A stretch of DNA of 64,000 nt from Desulfocapsa sp. (GTDB lineage: Bacteria; Desulfobacterota; Desulfobulbia; Desulfobulbales; Desulfocapsaceae). The position numbers were made by a program, and so were the translations under genes. The notes beneath the pieces were generated by a model, which did no database searches, was not told the DNA's origin, and saw only the letters and a program-made list of their open reading frames with translations. Below, piece by piece: positions 34,072-42,118 of this stretch. The DNA is taken from assembly GCA_013792135.1 (NCBI GenBank), contig VMSP01000164.1, positions 28,958 to 92,957 on the forward strand. The letters are read 5' to 3'. Within the stretch, counting starts at the first letter, position 1, and every line of letters begins with the position of its first letter.

Positions 34072-34497
34072 ATGGCCAAAGCTCATATCAGCCCCAATAA
34101 CGCCACCGACAAAACAATACGAAGCATTGACCGCAAACGAGAACAGGAAAGGCGATTCATGCTCCAGAAAGCCAGGGAAAATGCCGACGAGTTTGCAGCA
34201 AAGTTGGTGCAACGACTGATCGACAAAGGAATCGTGGAGACCACTTCCGTTCAAAGCCTGCATGACACCTTCGAAGAGCAGCTCAAGAAACTGGCCAATC
34301 TGGACGAGTTTGAAATTCAGCTGAAGGTTGCACCCGTCCGCACTCTGGTCCCGGATCCGAACATTATAAGCCTTTATCTCACCCAATTTATCATCGAAGA
34401 CTTGATCAATCACTCAGCGATCCAGGATATTTATGGAGAGGATCTGGAGATCTATCTGACCACAGATTCTATTTTCAAGACACTGCGCCCCCAGTGA
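34072..34497 (+). CDS. Uncharacterised 141-residue protein, operon partner of a radical SAM gene
   Basis: GGAGAG lies about 9 bases before the ATG, and the stop overlaps the start of the radical SAM gene by four bases. The protein is soluble and has no Cys. A basic N terminus (TIRSIDRKREQERRFMLQKA) leads into a helical region. A folded C-terminal part follows with VAPVRTLVPDPNIISLYLTQ and IQDIYGEDLEIYLTTDSIF. It matches no family I know. The tight overlap suggests it is made in step with the radical SAM enzyme and may be its partner or regulator. Confidence 0.75.
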   Translation: MAKAHISPNNATDKTIRSIDRKREQERRFMLQKARENADEFAAKLVQRLIDKGIVETTSVQSLHDTFEEQLKKLANLDEFEIQLKVAPVRTLVPDPNIISLYLTQFIIEDLINHSAIQDIYGEDLEIYLTTDSIFKTLRPQ

Positions 34498-35780
34498 TCC
34501 ATCCAGACACTCTTCCTTCTCTGGTTTTCGCCGATCCTCATGGCAACATCACTGATTTTTCTTCTCTGAACATGGCCGGCATGAGTGGCGGTCAGTTTTT
34601 TCAACCAGCCCCGGAAGATCTCATCCCTCTTCCCGAAGGCAGTGAGCTTTTTGTCCTTCCCGGTCGTTTGCCAGTGGGTTGTGACCAGACCACTGGCGAG
34701 CCTCTGCTCCTTGAAGAGGATCCCTACCAACCAAGAGCCACAGTGCAGGCTGTTGCCGCCTTCATGTCTCCGGCATACACGGCTATCTTTAATAGCGCCT
34801 ATCAAACACGAGGCAGCCACGCCCAGCGCCTGCCGCTCTTTGCCTACACAGCTGTAGGTTGGCATCAAGGACGTTTCTGGGTTACGGCCTTTCGCAGCGA
34901 CCCGGATAAACGTCAGGACGCCTGCCAATTTGACCAGAAAGAGATCATCAAAAAAACCGGAACAAAGCTGCAAGAATACAGCAGCAACAGGCTGGTGCAA
35001 CATTTAGGAAAATGCTGCCTGACTTATGGATGCCCGGCTGCCCGTAATTACTTCCTTGGTCGCTGGGAAGCCCCACTCCCTACTTCCCCCATCTGCAATG
35101 CTCGATGTGTCGGCTGCATCTCCCTGCAACCGGCTGGTTCCTGTTCGGCAACCCAGGATCGCATTCGTTTTGTCCCCACCGCCGAGGAAATCGCTGAAGT
35201 TGCCATAGCCCATCTGCAAACGGCTGAACACGCCATCGTCAGCTTTGGCCAGGGCTGTGAAGGAGAACCTCTGCTTCAGGCCCCGGTTATCGAGGAGGCT
35301 ATTCACCTCATCCGCAGGAAAACCGAACACGGGACCATCAATCTTAATTCCAACGCCAGTCTGCCGCAGGCAGTGGAACGGCTGGCACAGGCAGGACTGA
35401 ACAGTCTACGGGTCAGCCTGAATTCAGCCCAGGAATCCCTCCACAGTCGATACTATCGACCTGTTGGTTTCACCCTAGCCGATGTTAAGAAATCGATCAG
35501 AGTTATGAAAGAGGCGGATCGTTTTGTTTCCCTCAACTACTTTATCCAGCCTGGGGTTACAGACTCCAGGGAAGAGTTCGAAGCTCTCACCAATCTTGTG
35601 GAAACATATCGCCCTGATTTGATCCAGTTACGCAATCTTAACATGGATCCCGAGTGGTATCTGCAAACCTTGGACTTCCACTCCACTGAGAGTCCAATGG
35701 GTATGCGTACCTGGCTGCTTAAACTACAGAAAAGATTTCCTACTCTCCGCCTTGGCTACTTCAATCCTTTTCTCAGTTAA
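34494..35780 (+). CDS. Radical SAM protein of unknown substrate
   Basis: 428 residues. A 180-residue N-terminal region precedes the radical SAM core, containing GQFFQPAPEDLIPLPEGSEL and a Cys pair CCLTYGCPAARNYF. The core has the canonical CX3CX2C as CNARCVGC (about residue 200). HAIVSFGQGCEGEPLL, TINLNSNASLPQAVERL and LRVSLNSAQESLHSRYYRP follow, as in SPASM-less radical SAM proteins. It should cleave S-adenosylmethionine in the cytoplasm. It overlaps the small unknown gene by four bases. The stop codon coincides with the left end of an IS-like element (35777). The last residues could therefore have been altered by the insertion, though no truncation is obvious. Confidence 0.8.
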   Translation: MIHPDTLPSLVFADPHGNITDFSSLNMAGMSGGQFFQPAPEDLIPLPEGSELFVLPGRLPVGCDQTTGEPLLLEEDPYQPRATVQAVAAFMSPAYTAIFNSAYQTRGSHAQRLPLFAYTAVGWHQGRFWVTAFRSDPDKRQDACQFDQKEIIKKTGTKLQEYSSNRLVQHLGKCCLTYGCPAARNYFLGRWEAPLPTSPICNARCVGCISLQPAGSCSATQDRIRFVPTAEEIAEVAIAHLQTAEHAIVSFGQGCEGEPLLQAPVIEEAIHLIRRKTEHGTINLNSNASLPQAVERLAQAGLNSLRVSLNSAQESLHSRYYRPVGFTLADVKKSIRVMKEADRFVSLNYFIQPGVTDSREEFEALTNLVETYRPDLIQLRNLNMDPEWYLQTLDFHSTESPMGMRTWLLKLQKRFPTLRLGYFNPFLS

Positions 35781-35799
35781 ATCCACTGCTGTCTTATAA

Positions 35800-35909
35800 A
35801 TTCTCCCAGAGCAATTTCTAACCGAGTTATGCTGTTCAGCCAAGGAATCAAGTTCATGTCTCGGAATAATTGCAGTAATCTGATTAAGGATTGTGTTATA
35901 ATACAACAT
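35800..35909 (-). pseudogene. N-terminal remnant of an IS4-type (DUF4372) transposase
   Basis: From an ATG at 35909 the frame reads YYNTILNQITAIIPRHELDS then LAEQHNSVRN. This resembles the start of DUF4372-containing IS4-family transposases (HNTVFxQLLxLIPRHEFExL and AxxHHxGR). The similarity ends after about 35 residues and the catalytic DDE region is gone. The assignment rests on memory of the family start, so it is moderate. Confidence 0.45.
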
Positions 35910-35999
35910 GGCTCGGATACTCTTATTATGGTTAATGTTTTAACGAAACTCATTATACCAAAAGAGGCTCTCCGGGCCATTTATTATTGATATGAGACG
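35884..35999 (-). repeat. IS 5'-end direct repeat, copy 1
   Basis: About 116 bases sharing roughly 80 percent with 36247-36365. Shared blocks include TTAAGGATTGTGTTA, ATGGCTCGGATACTCTT and AAGAGGCTCTC. It contains the start codon of the transposase remnant and its upstream region. Confidence 0.75.
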
Positions 36000-36053
36000 T
36001 TATTAACAGCAATAAAAAATGAATTTAAATTCATTTTTTATTGCTGTTAATAA
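36000..36053. repeat. 54-bp perfect palindrome
   Basis: 27-base arms meet with no loop at GAATTT/AAATTC. Each arm reads TTATTAACAGCAATAAAAAA followed by TGAATTT. It sits exactly where the copy-1 repeat diverges from copy 2. It could form a cruciform or a very stable RNA hairpin. Confidence 0.9.
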
Positions 36054-36120
36054 GAAAATTTTATATAGTAAATAATATCAAAATCTGTAGCGAAAACGTG
36101 ACAATATTTTTCCATTCACC

Positions 36121-36198
36121 AATATGAAATAAAGCCAAACCTGTTGTGAAGCAGGGACGGAATGCCTCGGGATTCAGAAGTGAATTAGCCGGGCTGCC
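36121..36198 (+). ncRNA. GEMM-I-like riboswitch (cyclic di-GMP or cGAMP class)
   Basis: The layout follows GEMM-I: AAAGCCAAACC, then a stem CCTGTT/AGCAGG capped by a GTGA (GNRA) tetraloop (140-155 of 36xxx). GGGACGGAATGCC follows where the consensus is GGGACGCAAAGCC. Next come a GGG and a second hairpin ATTCA-GAAG-TGAAT (36172-36185), and finally AGCCGGGCTGCC (36187-36198), which matches the consensus exactly. The GGC/GCC pairing is disrupted (GCC in place of GGC), and the 5' strand of P1 is not evident. The RNA may therefore be degenerate. The next gene is fur, beyond a terminator and an IS remnant. Confidence 0.55.
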
Positions 36199-36228
36199 AT
36201 ATCAAATAGGCAGCTCGGTTTTTTTTTT
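36188..36228 (+). terminator. Terminator overlapping the 3' end of the riboswitch-like RNA
   Basis: GCCGGGCTGCC pairs with GGCAGCTCGG across a 10-base loop, followed by ten T. The 5' arm is the conserved 3' end of the GEMM-like RNA, so folding of one excludes the other. This is a standard transcriptional on/off switch. Confidence 0.8.
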
Positions 36229-36246
36229 GTGAAGTGATATGTCACT

Positions 36247-36365
36247 TTAAGGATTGTGTTAAATTAGGCTATGGCTCGGATACTCTTGTTATGGTTAAAT
36301 TTTTCGCAAAATTCATATACAACAAGAGGCTCTCTTGGCCATTTATGATTGATCATTTATGAGAC
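36247..36365 (-). repeat. IS 5'-end direct repeat, copy 2
   Basis: Related to 35884-35999. The transposase start codon position reads ATA in this copy, and the coding similarity ends at TTAAGG. The right side continues into the terminal repeat GAGACAGCAGTG, which is missing from copy 1. Confidence 0.7.
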
Positions 36366-36461
36366 AGCAGTGAGTTAAATCATAACCTATCCTGAAATGA
36401 AAAGACCAAAAATAAAGCTACCACAAACAACTAAGTTCTCTCTTGTTTTTTTATTTATCTT

Positions 36462-36489
36462 GAGATATATTGCTAATTAGTAATATCTC
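36462..36489 (+). promoter_or_regulatory. Candidate Fur/PerR operator upstream of the fur-family gene
   Basis: GAGATAT and ATATCTC flank an AT-rich core with CTAATTAG at the centre, giving an imperfect 28-bp palindrome, about 35 bases before the ATG. TTATAATTAT follows and resembles a PerR half-site. Autoregulation is common in this family. Confidence 0.45.
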
Positions 36490-36521
36490 TTATAATTATC
36501 TCCGTCAAAACAGGATATCAC

Positions 36522-36941
36522 ATGCAAGAACATAACCCGATGCGCATAACAACCCAAAGACAGATCATTCTTGAGGAGCTCTTAAAGGTTACCTCACACC
36601 CAACCGCCAATGAAGTCTATGACATGGTGCGCAAACGTCTTCCTCGCATAGGCTTGGGAACTGTCTATAGAAATCTTGAGCTGATGTCTGAGACAGGAAT
36701 GATCCTCAAACTTGAGGTAGGTGGAACCCAGAAGCGTTTTGATGCAACGGTAACACCTCATTACCATGTTCGCTGCATGGAATGCGGTAAGGTCAATGAC
36801 ATCAAGATCCCAATACAACATGATATCAATGAACTAGCAGCCAAAGCCTGCCATTACCAAATCCTTGGCCATCATATTGAATTCACAGGACTCTGTAGCG
36901 ATTGTGGAAAATCATCCCAGCAGAAGACAAGTATCAACTGA
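36522..36941 (+). CDS. Fur family transcriptional regulator, PerR-like
   Basis: 139 residues. The winged helix has RITTQRQIILEELLKVTSHPTANEVYDMV and the recognition segment GLGTVYRNLELMSETGMI. The dimerisation domain has HYHVRCMECGKVNDI and GLCSDCGKS, a four-Cys structural zinc site, and His ligands for a regulatory metal. An Asp (FDATVTPHYH) near the His cluster is as in PerR. It would repress oxidative-stress or iron genes. A palindromic site precedes it, and a 52-bp hairpin follows. Confidence 0.9.
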   Translation: MQEHNPMRITTQRQIILEELLKVTSHPTANEVYDMVRKRLPRIGLGTVYRNLELMSETGMILKLEVGGTQKRFDATVTPHYHVRCMECGKVNDIKIPIQHDINELAAKACHYQILGHHIEFTGLCSDCGKSSQQKTSIN

Positions 36942-36963
36942 TCAGCAGCACACAAGTTCACTT

Positions 36964-37015
36964 AACGCAAAAAAAGGTTTGTAACCTTGCAAGGTTACAA
37001 ACCTTTTTTTGCGTT
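36964..37015. terminator. 52-bp perfect palindrome, bidirectional terminator
   Basis: 26-base arms are exact complements with no loop bases, centred on CCTTG/CAAGG. Each side carries a run of seven A or T. It ends both the fur-family gene (plus) and tyrS (minus), whose stops lie 23 and 17 bases away. Confidence 0.9.
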
Positions 37016-37031
37016 GAACTTCAAACATTCT

Positions 37032-38243
37032 TTACTGAAAACAGACTTTACAATAACGCAGCTTACCCACTTTCAGCAAGACCTCACCTTGGGGTTTTAC
37101 CACCGCATTAACATCTGTCACCTTTTCGCCATCGAGAGAAACAGCGTTCTGCTTGATCATCCGCCGTCCATCAGATGTGGATGCAACAAGCTCCACATCA
37201 ACCAGCAGCTGCGGTAGCCATATGTCTTCAATGGCTGTGATCTGTCTCTTCAGGATGTCATCAGGCAACCCGCCTTTCTGGAAGACTTTTTCAAAATTAT
37301 GCTCTGCCTGTAAGGCAGCCTCTTGTGAATGAAAACGTGCCGTCAATTCCCGGGCTAGTTGTTTCTTGATATCCTTGGGATGGCGGGCACCACTCTCCAT
37401 TTCTCTCTTTAAGATGGTTACATCTTCCGTGCCAAGATCACTGAGCAAGTCATAATAACGGAACATCAACTGATCCGAGACAGAAAGAATCTTGCCGTAG
37501 ATATCATTGGCCGATTCAGTAATTCCGATATAATTCCCCAGAGACTTACTCATCTTATTCACACCGTCCAAACCCTCAAGAAGGGGAAGGGTGAGTACCA
37601 CCTGGGGAGCCTGATTCCGAGAGCGCTGGAGATCGCGCCCCATGAGCAGATTGAAAAGCTGGTCCGTGCCACCAAGTTCCACATCGGCCTTGATGGCCAC
37701 CGAGTCATAACCCTGGATGAGTGGATAGAGAAACTCATGGATGGAGATGGGAGTCCCCTCCCGGAAACGAACCTTGAAATCTTCCCGCTCCAGCATCCTG
37801 GCCACGGTGAGTTCAGAGGCAAGTCTGATCATGGCAAAGGAGTCGAGTTCGGCAAGCCACTGACTGTTAAAAACAACCTTGGTTTTCTCAGGATCAAGAA
37901 TTTTGAAGACCTGCTCTTTATAACTTTCCGCATTTTTGGCCACATCCTCACGGGTCAAGGCCTTTCGGGTCTCAGACTTGCCGGTGGGATCACCAATCAT
38001 ACCAGTAAAGTCACCAATCAGAAAGTACACATCATGGCCAAGATCCTGAAAATGCTTCAGCTTCTGCAGCAAAACTGTATGGCCCAAATGCAGATCAGGA
38101 GCCGTTGGATCAAAACCGGCCTTCACCCGCAGTGGAACCCCGGTTGCCACAGATTTTTCCAGTTTTTTAACAAGTTCTTCGCGGGAAATACAATCAACGA
38201 CTCCCCGCTCAATGAGTTTTATCTGTTCATCAATGGAAGGCAT
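37032..38243 (-). CDS. tyrS: Tyrosyl-tRNA synthetase
   Basis: 403 residues. The HIGH-type motif is [14 protein letters not shown] (about residue 52), tyrosine and tRNA contacts [23 protein letters not shown] follow, and [10 protein letters not shown] is the KMSKS loop. The last 65 residues form an S4 RNA-binding domain ([19 protein letters not shown]). It charges tRNA-Tyr. No T-box leader was recognised upstream, and rny lies 76 bases away. Confidence 0.95.
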   Translation of the reverse strand: MPSIDEQIKLIERGVVDCISREELVKKLEKSVATGVPLRVKAGFDPTAPDLHLGHTVLLQKLKHFQDLGHDVYFLIGDFTGMIGDPTGKSETRKALTREDVAKNAESYKEQVFKILDPEKTKVVFNSQWLAELDSFAMIRLASELTVARMLEREDFKVRFREGTPISIHEFLYPLIQGYDSVAIKADVELGGTDQLFNLLMGRDLQRSRNQAPQVVLTLPLLEGLDGVNKMSKSLGNYIGITESANDIYGKILSVSDQLMFRYYDLLSDLGTEDVTILKREMESGARHPKDIKKQLARELTARFHSQEAALQAEHNFEKVFQKGGLPDDILKRQITAIEDIWLPQLLVDVELVASTSDGRRMIKQNAVSLDGEKVTDVNAVVKPQGEVLLKVGKLRYCKVCFQ

Positions 38244-38319
38244 GGTTAATTTGCTCTCTTCTCCAATAGTTGATCTATACTACAAAAGCCCTAATTCTGC
38301 TGTCAGGCTCAGTTATCTT

Positions 38320-39885
38320 CTATCTGGCAAACTCTACGGCCCTGGTCTCTCGGATTACGGTGACCCGTATCTGTCCAGGATAGGTCAGTTGCGCCTCTAT
38401 GTTTTTGGCAATGTCCTGACTCAAAAGAATGGCATCGGCATCCTGAATCTTTTTGGCATCAACAATGATTCGTAAATCACGTCCCGCCTGAATAGCGTAT
38501 GATTTCTCAACACCATCAAATGCATTTGCTATATTTTCAAGATCCTCCAGGCGCTTAACATAGGTTTGCAGCATCTCTTTCCGAGCTCCAGGTCTGGCAC
38601 CGGACAAGGCATCCGCCGATTGTACCAGGATATCAAGAACACTTTGCGGCGGCAGATCCTCATGATGGGCGCCAATGGCGTAAACCACTTCCTCCGGCTC
38701 ACCATATTTCTTGGCGAGATCACGACCGATGATCGCATGCGATCCTTCCACCTCATGATCAACCGCCTTACCAATATCATGGAGCAGACCAGCCCGCTTG
38801 GCCATTTTCACATCAATACCCAGCTCTGCGGCCATAATGCCACAGAGGAATGCCACCTCAAGAGAATGCTGGAGGACATTCTGCCCATAACTGGTTCGAA
38901 ATTTCAACCTGCCAAGGAGATTAATCAACTCCACATGGACCCCATGGGCGCCCACATCAAAGGTGGCCTGCTCTCCAGCCTCCCGCATGCTTACCTCGAG
39001 TTCTTTGGTGACCTTGGCAACCACCTCTTCGATGCGGGCCGGATGAATACGACCGTCATTGATAAGTTGCAGCAGGGCAAGACGGGCAACCTCACGTCGC
39101 ACCGGGTTAAAACCGGAAAGGATGACCGCCTCGGGAGTATCGTCGATGATGATATCAATACCGGTGGCAGCCTCAATAGCGCGGATATTTCTCCCCTCAC
39201 GCCCGATGATCCTGCCTTTCATCTCATCATTAGGCAGAGGAACCATGGAGACAGTTCTATCAGCAACATAGTCGCCGGCATAACGGGAAATGGCAAGGGC
39301 CAGGATATTCTTCCCTTTTTTATCAGCCTCCATTTTCATCTCATTTTCAATGCGAGCAAGTTTTTTAGCGGCATGCATGCGCGCCTCACTCTCCATTGAA
39401 TCCATGAGCAATTTTCTTGCCTCCTCCCGACTGATTCCTGCTATCTTCTCCAGTTCATCTCGCTGACGGAGTACAAGTTGTTCCGCCTCATCATTTTTTT
39501 TCTGCAAGCCATCTTCCTGCTGTCGAAGTCGGGTCTCACCCTTCTGGATTTCATCCTGTCGTTTATCCAGACTCTCTGTTTCTCTTTTCAACTGCTCTTT
39601 TTTGTCACTGAGCTGCCGTCGCTCATCTTTCAAATCAATCTTGTCAGCCCGTATTTCCTCTTCAACGGCCTGCTTCAGCTGATACGCATCCTCTTTACTT
39701 TGGAGCACAGCTTCTTTCTTGATGCGCTCCGCTTCAAGAATAGCATTTTCTATAAGCTGCTTGCCCTGACTTTCTATGTTGGCCCGATGGTTCTCAACAA
39801 AGCGTTTTCTTATAAGAAAACCGCCTATTATGCCAAGCAGCAACCCAATGGGCAACAGCAAAACCGACTGATTAAATATCTCCAT
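38320..39885 (-). CDS. rny: Ribonuclease Y
   Basis: 521 residues. A membrane segment at 5-23 is followed by a long coiled coil (about 30-200), a KH domain with [19 protein letters not shown], and an HD domain with [20 protein letters not shown] and GAHHEDLPP. It is the membrane-anchored endonuclease that starts mRNA decay in many bacteria. All catalytic HD residues are present. It is downstream of zapA and 6S RNA on the same strand. Confidence 0.95.
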   Translation of the reverse strand: MEIFNQSVLLLPIGLLLGIIGGFLIRKRFVENHRANIESQGKQLIENAILEAERIKKEAVLQSKEDAYQLKQAVEEEIRADKIDLKDERRQLSDKKEQLKRETESLDKRQDEIQKGETRLRQQEDGLQKKNDEAEQLVLRQRDELEKIAGISREEARKLLMDSMESEARMHAAKKLARIENEMKMEADKKGKNILALAISRYAGDYVADRTVSMVPLPNDEMKGRIIGREGRNIRAIEAATGIDIIIDDTPEAVILSGFNPVRREVARLALLQLINDGRIHPARIEEVVAKVTKELEVSMREAGEQATFDVGAHGVHVELINLLGRLKFRTSYGQNVLQHSLEVAFLCGIMAAELGIDVKMAKRAGLLHDIGKAVDHEVEGSHAIIGRDLAKKYGEPEEVVYAIGAHHEDLPPQSVLDILVQSADALSGARPGARKEMLQTYVKRLEDLENIANAFDGVEKSYAIQAGRDLRIIVDAKKIQDADAILLSQDIAKNIEAQLTYPGQIRVTVIRETRAVEFAR

Positions 39886-40410
39886 AGCACTCTAATCCTG
39901 GTAGGCAATATCTGATTAAGCAGGAAAGGAACATGACAGCGGACGATACAAGTACCGTACCACAGAAGAGAAACAAAAAAACGAGAGAGGGGCGATCCAA
40001 GCAGTAACAAAGATCCAGAGACCAATAGCTGTCAACTCTGTAAGAGTATCACAGAATTTAATATCCAGACAATCACAGTCGTACCTGAATCACGCAACGC
40101 CTGTCGGAAACACCCTGAATCAGGGGAGATGAAGACTAAATCTTACCATATGAAACCAGTCCACAGCTCAGGGGGTTTTGCTAAAAAGCTCACTCCCTGT
40201 ACAGCAGTGACTGAGAATATAAACACAGTTTTTCTTCCCGAATTTCGTAATCTTGCTCAGTGTCATTCCATCTGCAATCAATAATTTTGCTGATGAATTC
40301 CAGTCAACTCGCCTCAGTCTGTATTGGCCACCACCTACAATGACCCAACAAGTTCTTTCCTGAAGCGCCCTGGATATAAAAATCGAAATAACATGCATTA
40401 TTCCGAGAAT
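39886..40410. other. Intergenic region between rny and 6S RNA
   Basis: About 525 bases. Only short frames without family features are present. It should hold the rny promoter. No tRNA or further RNA was recognised by eye. Confidence 0.4.
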
Positions 40411-40414
40411 AAAA

Positions 40415-40590
40415 AAATCCCCACCCTGCCGTGTCTACAGGATGATTAAACCTATTAAATAGGTGGGCAAACTCATAGTCTCATCCGGAAGATTGCTGAG
40501 CAATCTTCTTTTTGAAAACAGAGGAGGTACCCTTTTTGTGAGAGTTGGCTCAACATTCTGAAGATCACCAACAGGGCAGGGAAACAGAAT
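40415..40590 (-). ncRNA. ssrS: 6S RNA
   Basis: On the minus strand CCCTGCCCTGT (40581-40571) pairs with ACACGGCAGGG (40434-40424), closing a rod of about 160 bases. The interior has the sequence types of deltaproteobacterial 6S RNA, including GTTGAGCCAAC, AAAGGGTACCTCCTC and a large, mostly single-stranded centre. GGTGGGGA and a T-run (minus strand, 40417-40411) end it. The position directly downstream of zapA is the classic 6S RNA location. It binds sigma-70 RNA polymerase in slow growth. Ends are approximate. Confidence 0.72.
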
Positions 40591-40687
40591 TTCAAAACAT
40601 TTCATGCTAAAAAACAGGAACCACAATACAAACCGATTAACATCTTAACCAACTATAGCAGAATTTTAAGCAAACAAAAGAGAATTA

Positions 40688-40993
40688 TCAACACTCCTCT
40701 CCTTTTTCTGGAGACAACCCAGAATCAATCTGCTTTGTCAAGCTGCTTATCCTCTGTTCTGTGTCTGCTCTATATATATCAAATTTAGACTTTAGCTCAA
40801 AATACTTTGATGCTATATTCAAACTCACTAACACAGCCACCTTACTCACTGGTATCGTTCCGGCACTTCCAGACATATTTTCCTCAACCAGTTCCTTCAC
40901 CAGATCAAGGATATCTGCCACCTCACTCTCTGGAGCTCCGGTATAAAAAGTATACTCCTGACCTAAAAGCTGAAACCGAACAAGCCTTTCCAA
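40688..40993 (-). CDS. zapA: Cell division protein ZapA
   Basis: 101 residues from a TTG at 40993. The nearby ATG is out of frame, and GGGGGA lies 5 bases before the TTG. RFQLLGQEYTFYTGAPESEVADILDLVKEL is the ZapA globular head, and KVAVLVSLNIASKYFELKSKF leads into the C-terminal coiled coil. It bundles FtsZ filaments at midcell. ZapB-like and 6S RNA genes flank it, as in many proteobacteria. Confidence 0.85.
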   Translation of the reverse strand: MERLVRFQLLGQEYTFYTGAPESEVADILDLVKELVEENMSGSAGTIPVSKVAVLVSLNIASKYFELKSKFDIYRADTEQRISSLTKQIDSGLSPEKGEEC

Positions 40994-41061
40994 GTCATTC
41001 CCCCGTGACTGTCAGGATTTGCATATTATTCTTCTCAATAGGTATGTCTCAAAAAAACATC

Positions 41062-41361
41062 TTAAAAAAGACTTCCCTGTACACCGCCTTCAGCATTACG
41101 ACTGGTCTTGCCGGCATCTCCACTCTCAGTATCGCCCGCCTCCCATTCTTCAATACGATCTAGAAGGCCAGACACCCTGTTGCTGATCTCCCCTCTTTCA
41201 TCTTTGAGAGAGGCCAACTCATCCTGCAACGCTGTAATTGTCTCTTCCCGTTGCAACAATAGCTCATCAATTCTCTTTTTCTCGGCCTGTAAGGCGTTAA
41301 ATCTGTCCAGCAGTTTGGAAACAAAATTTTCGAGACGCCCTAACTCACTATCCTGCATCAT
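41062..41361 (-). CDS. zapB: ZapB-like coiled-coil cell division protein
   Basis: 99 residues. Residues 1-70 form one continuous coiled coil (LENFVSKLLDRFNALQAEKK then IDELLLQREETITALQDELA). The tail is short and acidic. Being 68 bases upstream of zapA identifies it as ZapB-like, since sequence conservation in the family is low. CAGGAG lies 8 bases before the first ATG. Confidence 0.75.
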   Translation of the reverse strand: MMQDSELGRLENFVSKLLDRFNALQAEKKRIDELLLQREETITALQDELASLKDERGEISNRVSGLLDRIEEWEAGDTESGDAGKTSRNAEGGVQGSLF

Positions 41362-41513
41362 ATCATTTACTCCTGTATTTATTATAATAAATGCACACCT
41401 ATTTCATATTTTTCAATATACCCACGCCCTTTATTCTCTGCAAGCATTAAGCTATTGCCGCAAGACAATATCGTCACCAGAATAGCATAGCCCAGCCATA
41501 AATCATAATACTT

Positions 41514-42002
41514 TTAACCTCTGGAATAATGCCAGCTCAATGGACGTCCATCACGGTAAGGCATACAGCCATAGAATATCCGGGGATCATCATCAAAGAC
41601 CATATCGAGAAAATATTTATCTCCCTCCCACATTGGCAACAGATGCAACTCATTCAATCGGCACCATTGCAAATCACCTTCCTCGTTCGACGCCTGGAGC
41701 TCCCCGCTGAAACGATCTATTCGATAAATAAAACCAAACCAGTCTTCACCCTTACTACCGAAACCAGCCCAATTTACAGTTCCTCGCAAAGTGGCATCCT
41801 CACACAAAAGGCCAGACTCCTCATAGACCTCACGTTTGAGACAAGAAAAAATATCCTCCTGCCGTTCCATCTTGCCGCCAAGACCATTATATTTCCCATA
41901 ATGGGGATCACCGAGCCGTTTATTTCGGTGAATCATTAATGTTTTTTTTTCATCTTGAGAAAGAATAAAACCAAGTGTTGCCAATATTGGAGTGTACATC
42001 AT
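41514..42002 (-). CDS. Nudix hydrolase, MutT/8-oxo-dGTPase type
   Basis: About 161 residues. Two adjacent ATGs (42002 and 41999) follow AAGGAGG; the open frame continues upstream without a site. The Nudix box GX5EX7REUXEEXGU is complete, GGKMERQEDIFSCLKREVYE then ESG. The opening TPILATLGFILS and the GKYNGLGGK motif match the 8-oxo-dGTP diphosphatase group. A sanitising role for oxidised nucleotides is likely. It is monocistronic, divergent from the lytic transglycosylase. Confidence 0.88.
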   Translation of the reverse strand: MMYTPILATLGFILSQDEKKTLMIHRNKRLGDPHYGKYNGLGGKMERQEDIFSCLKREVYEESGLLCEDATLRGTVNWAGFGSKGEDWFGFIYRIDRFSGELQASNEEGDLQWCRLNELHLLPMWEGDKYFLDMVFDDDPRIFYGCMPYRDGRPLSWHYSRG

Positions 42003-42118
42003 CTCCTCCTTATGATTAAATAGAGGTGAAATTCCCCTAGTTCGTTCAAACGGCACGACTGCCACATCAGTTGCAGGAACGGGTGAAAATTTTAAATTTT
42101 ACTTTTTACTTTAACAAC

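Larger units (their letters stand above)
35777..36380. mobile_element. Composite IS-derived element with imperfect terminal repeats
   Basis: Left end 35777-35797 and right end 36359-36380 are imperfect inverted repeats (17 of 22, with an exact CACTGCTGTCT core). Inside are two related copies of an IS 5' end, a 54-bp perfect palindrome, and a riboswitch-like RNA with terminator. No intact transposase remains. It looks like a nested or internally deleted insertion. The inside direct copies and ends were aligned by eye. Confidence 0.45.

Noticed and set aside
35724..35980. Two overlapping minus-strand frames as complete small genes
   Set aside because: One is an IS transposase remnant continuing by chance into the radical SAM gene. 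The other is a shifted frame of the same DNA.
40168..40398. 76-residue minus-strand frame near 6S RNA
   Set aside because: No family features or convincing start. It lies in a probable untranslated region.
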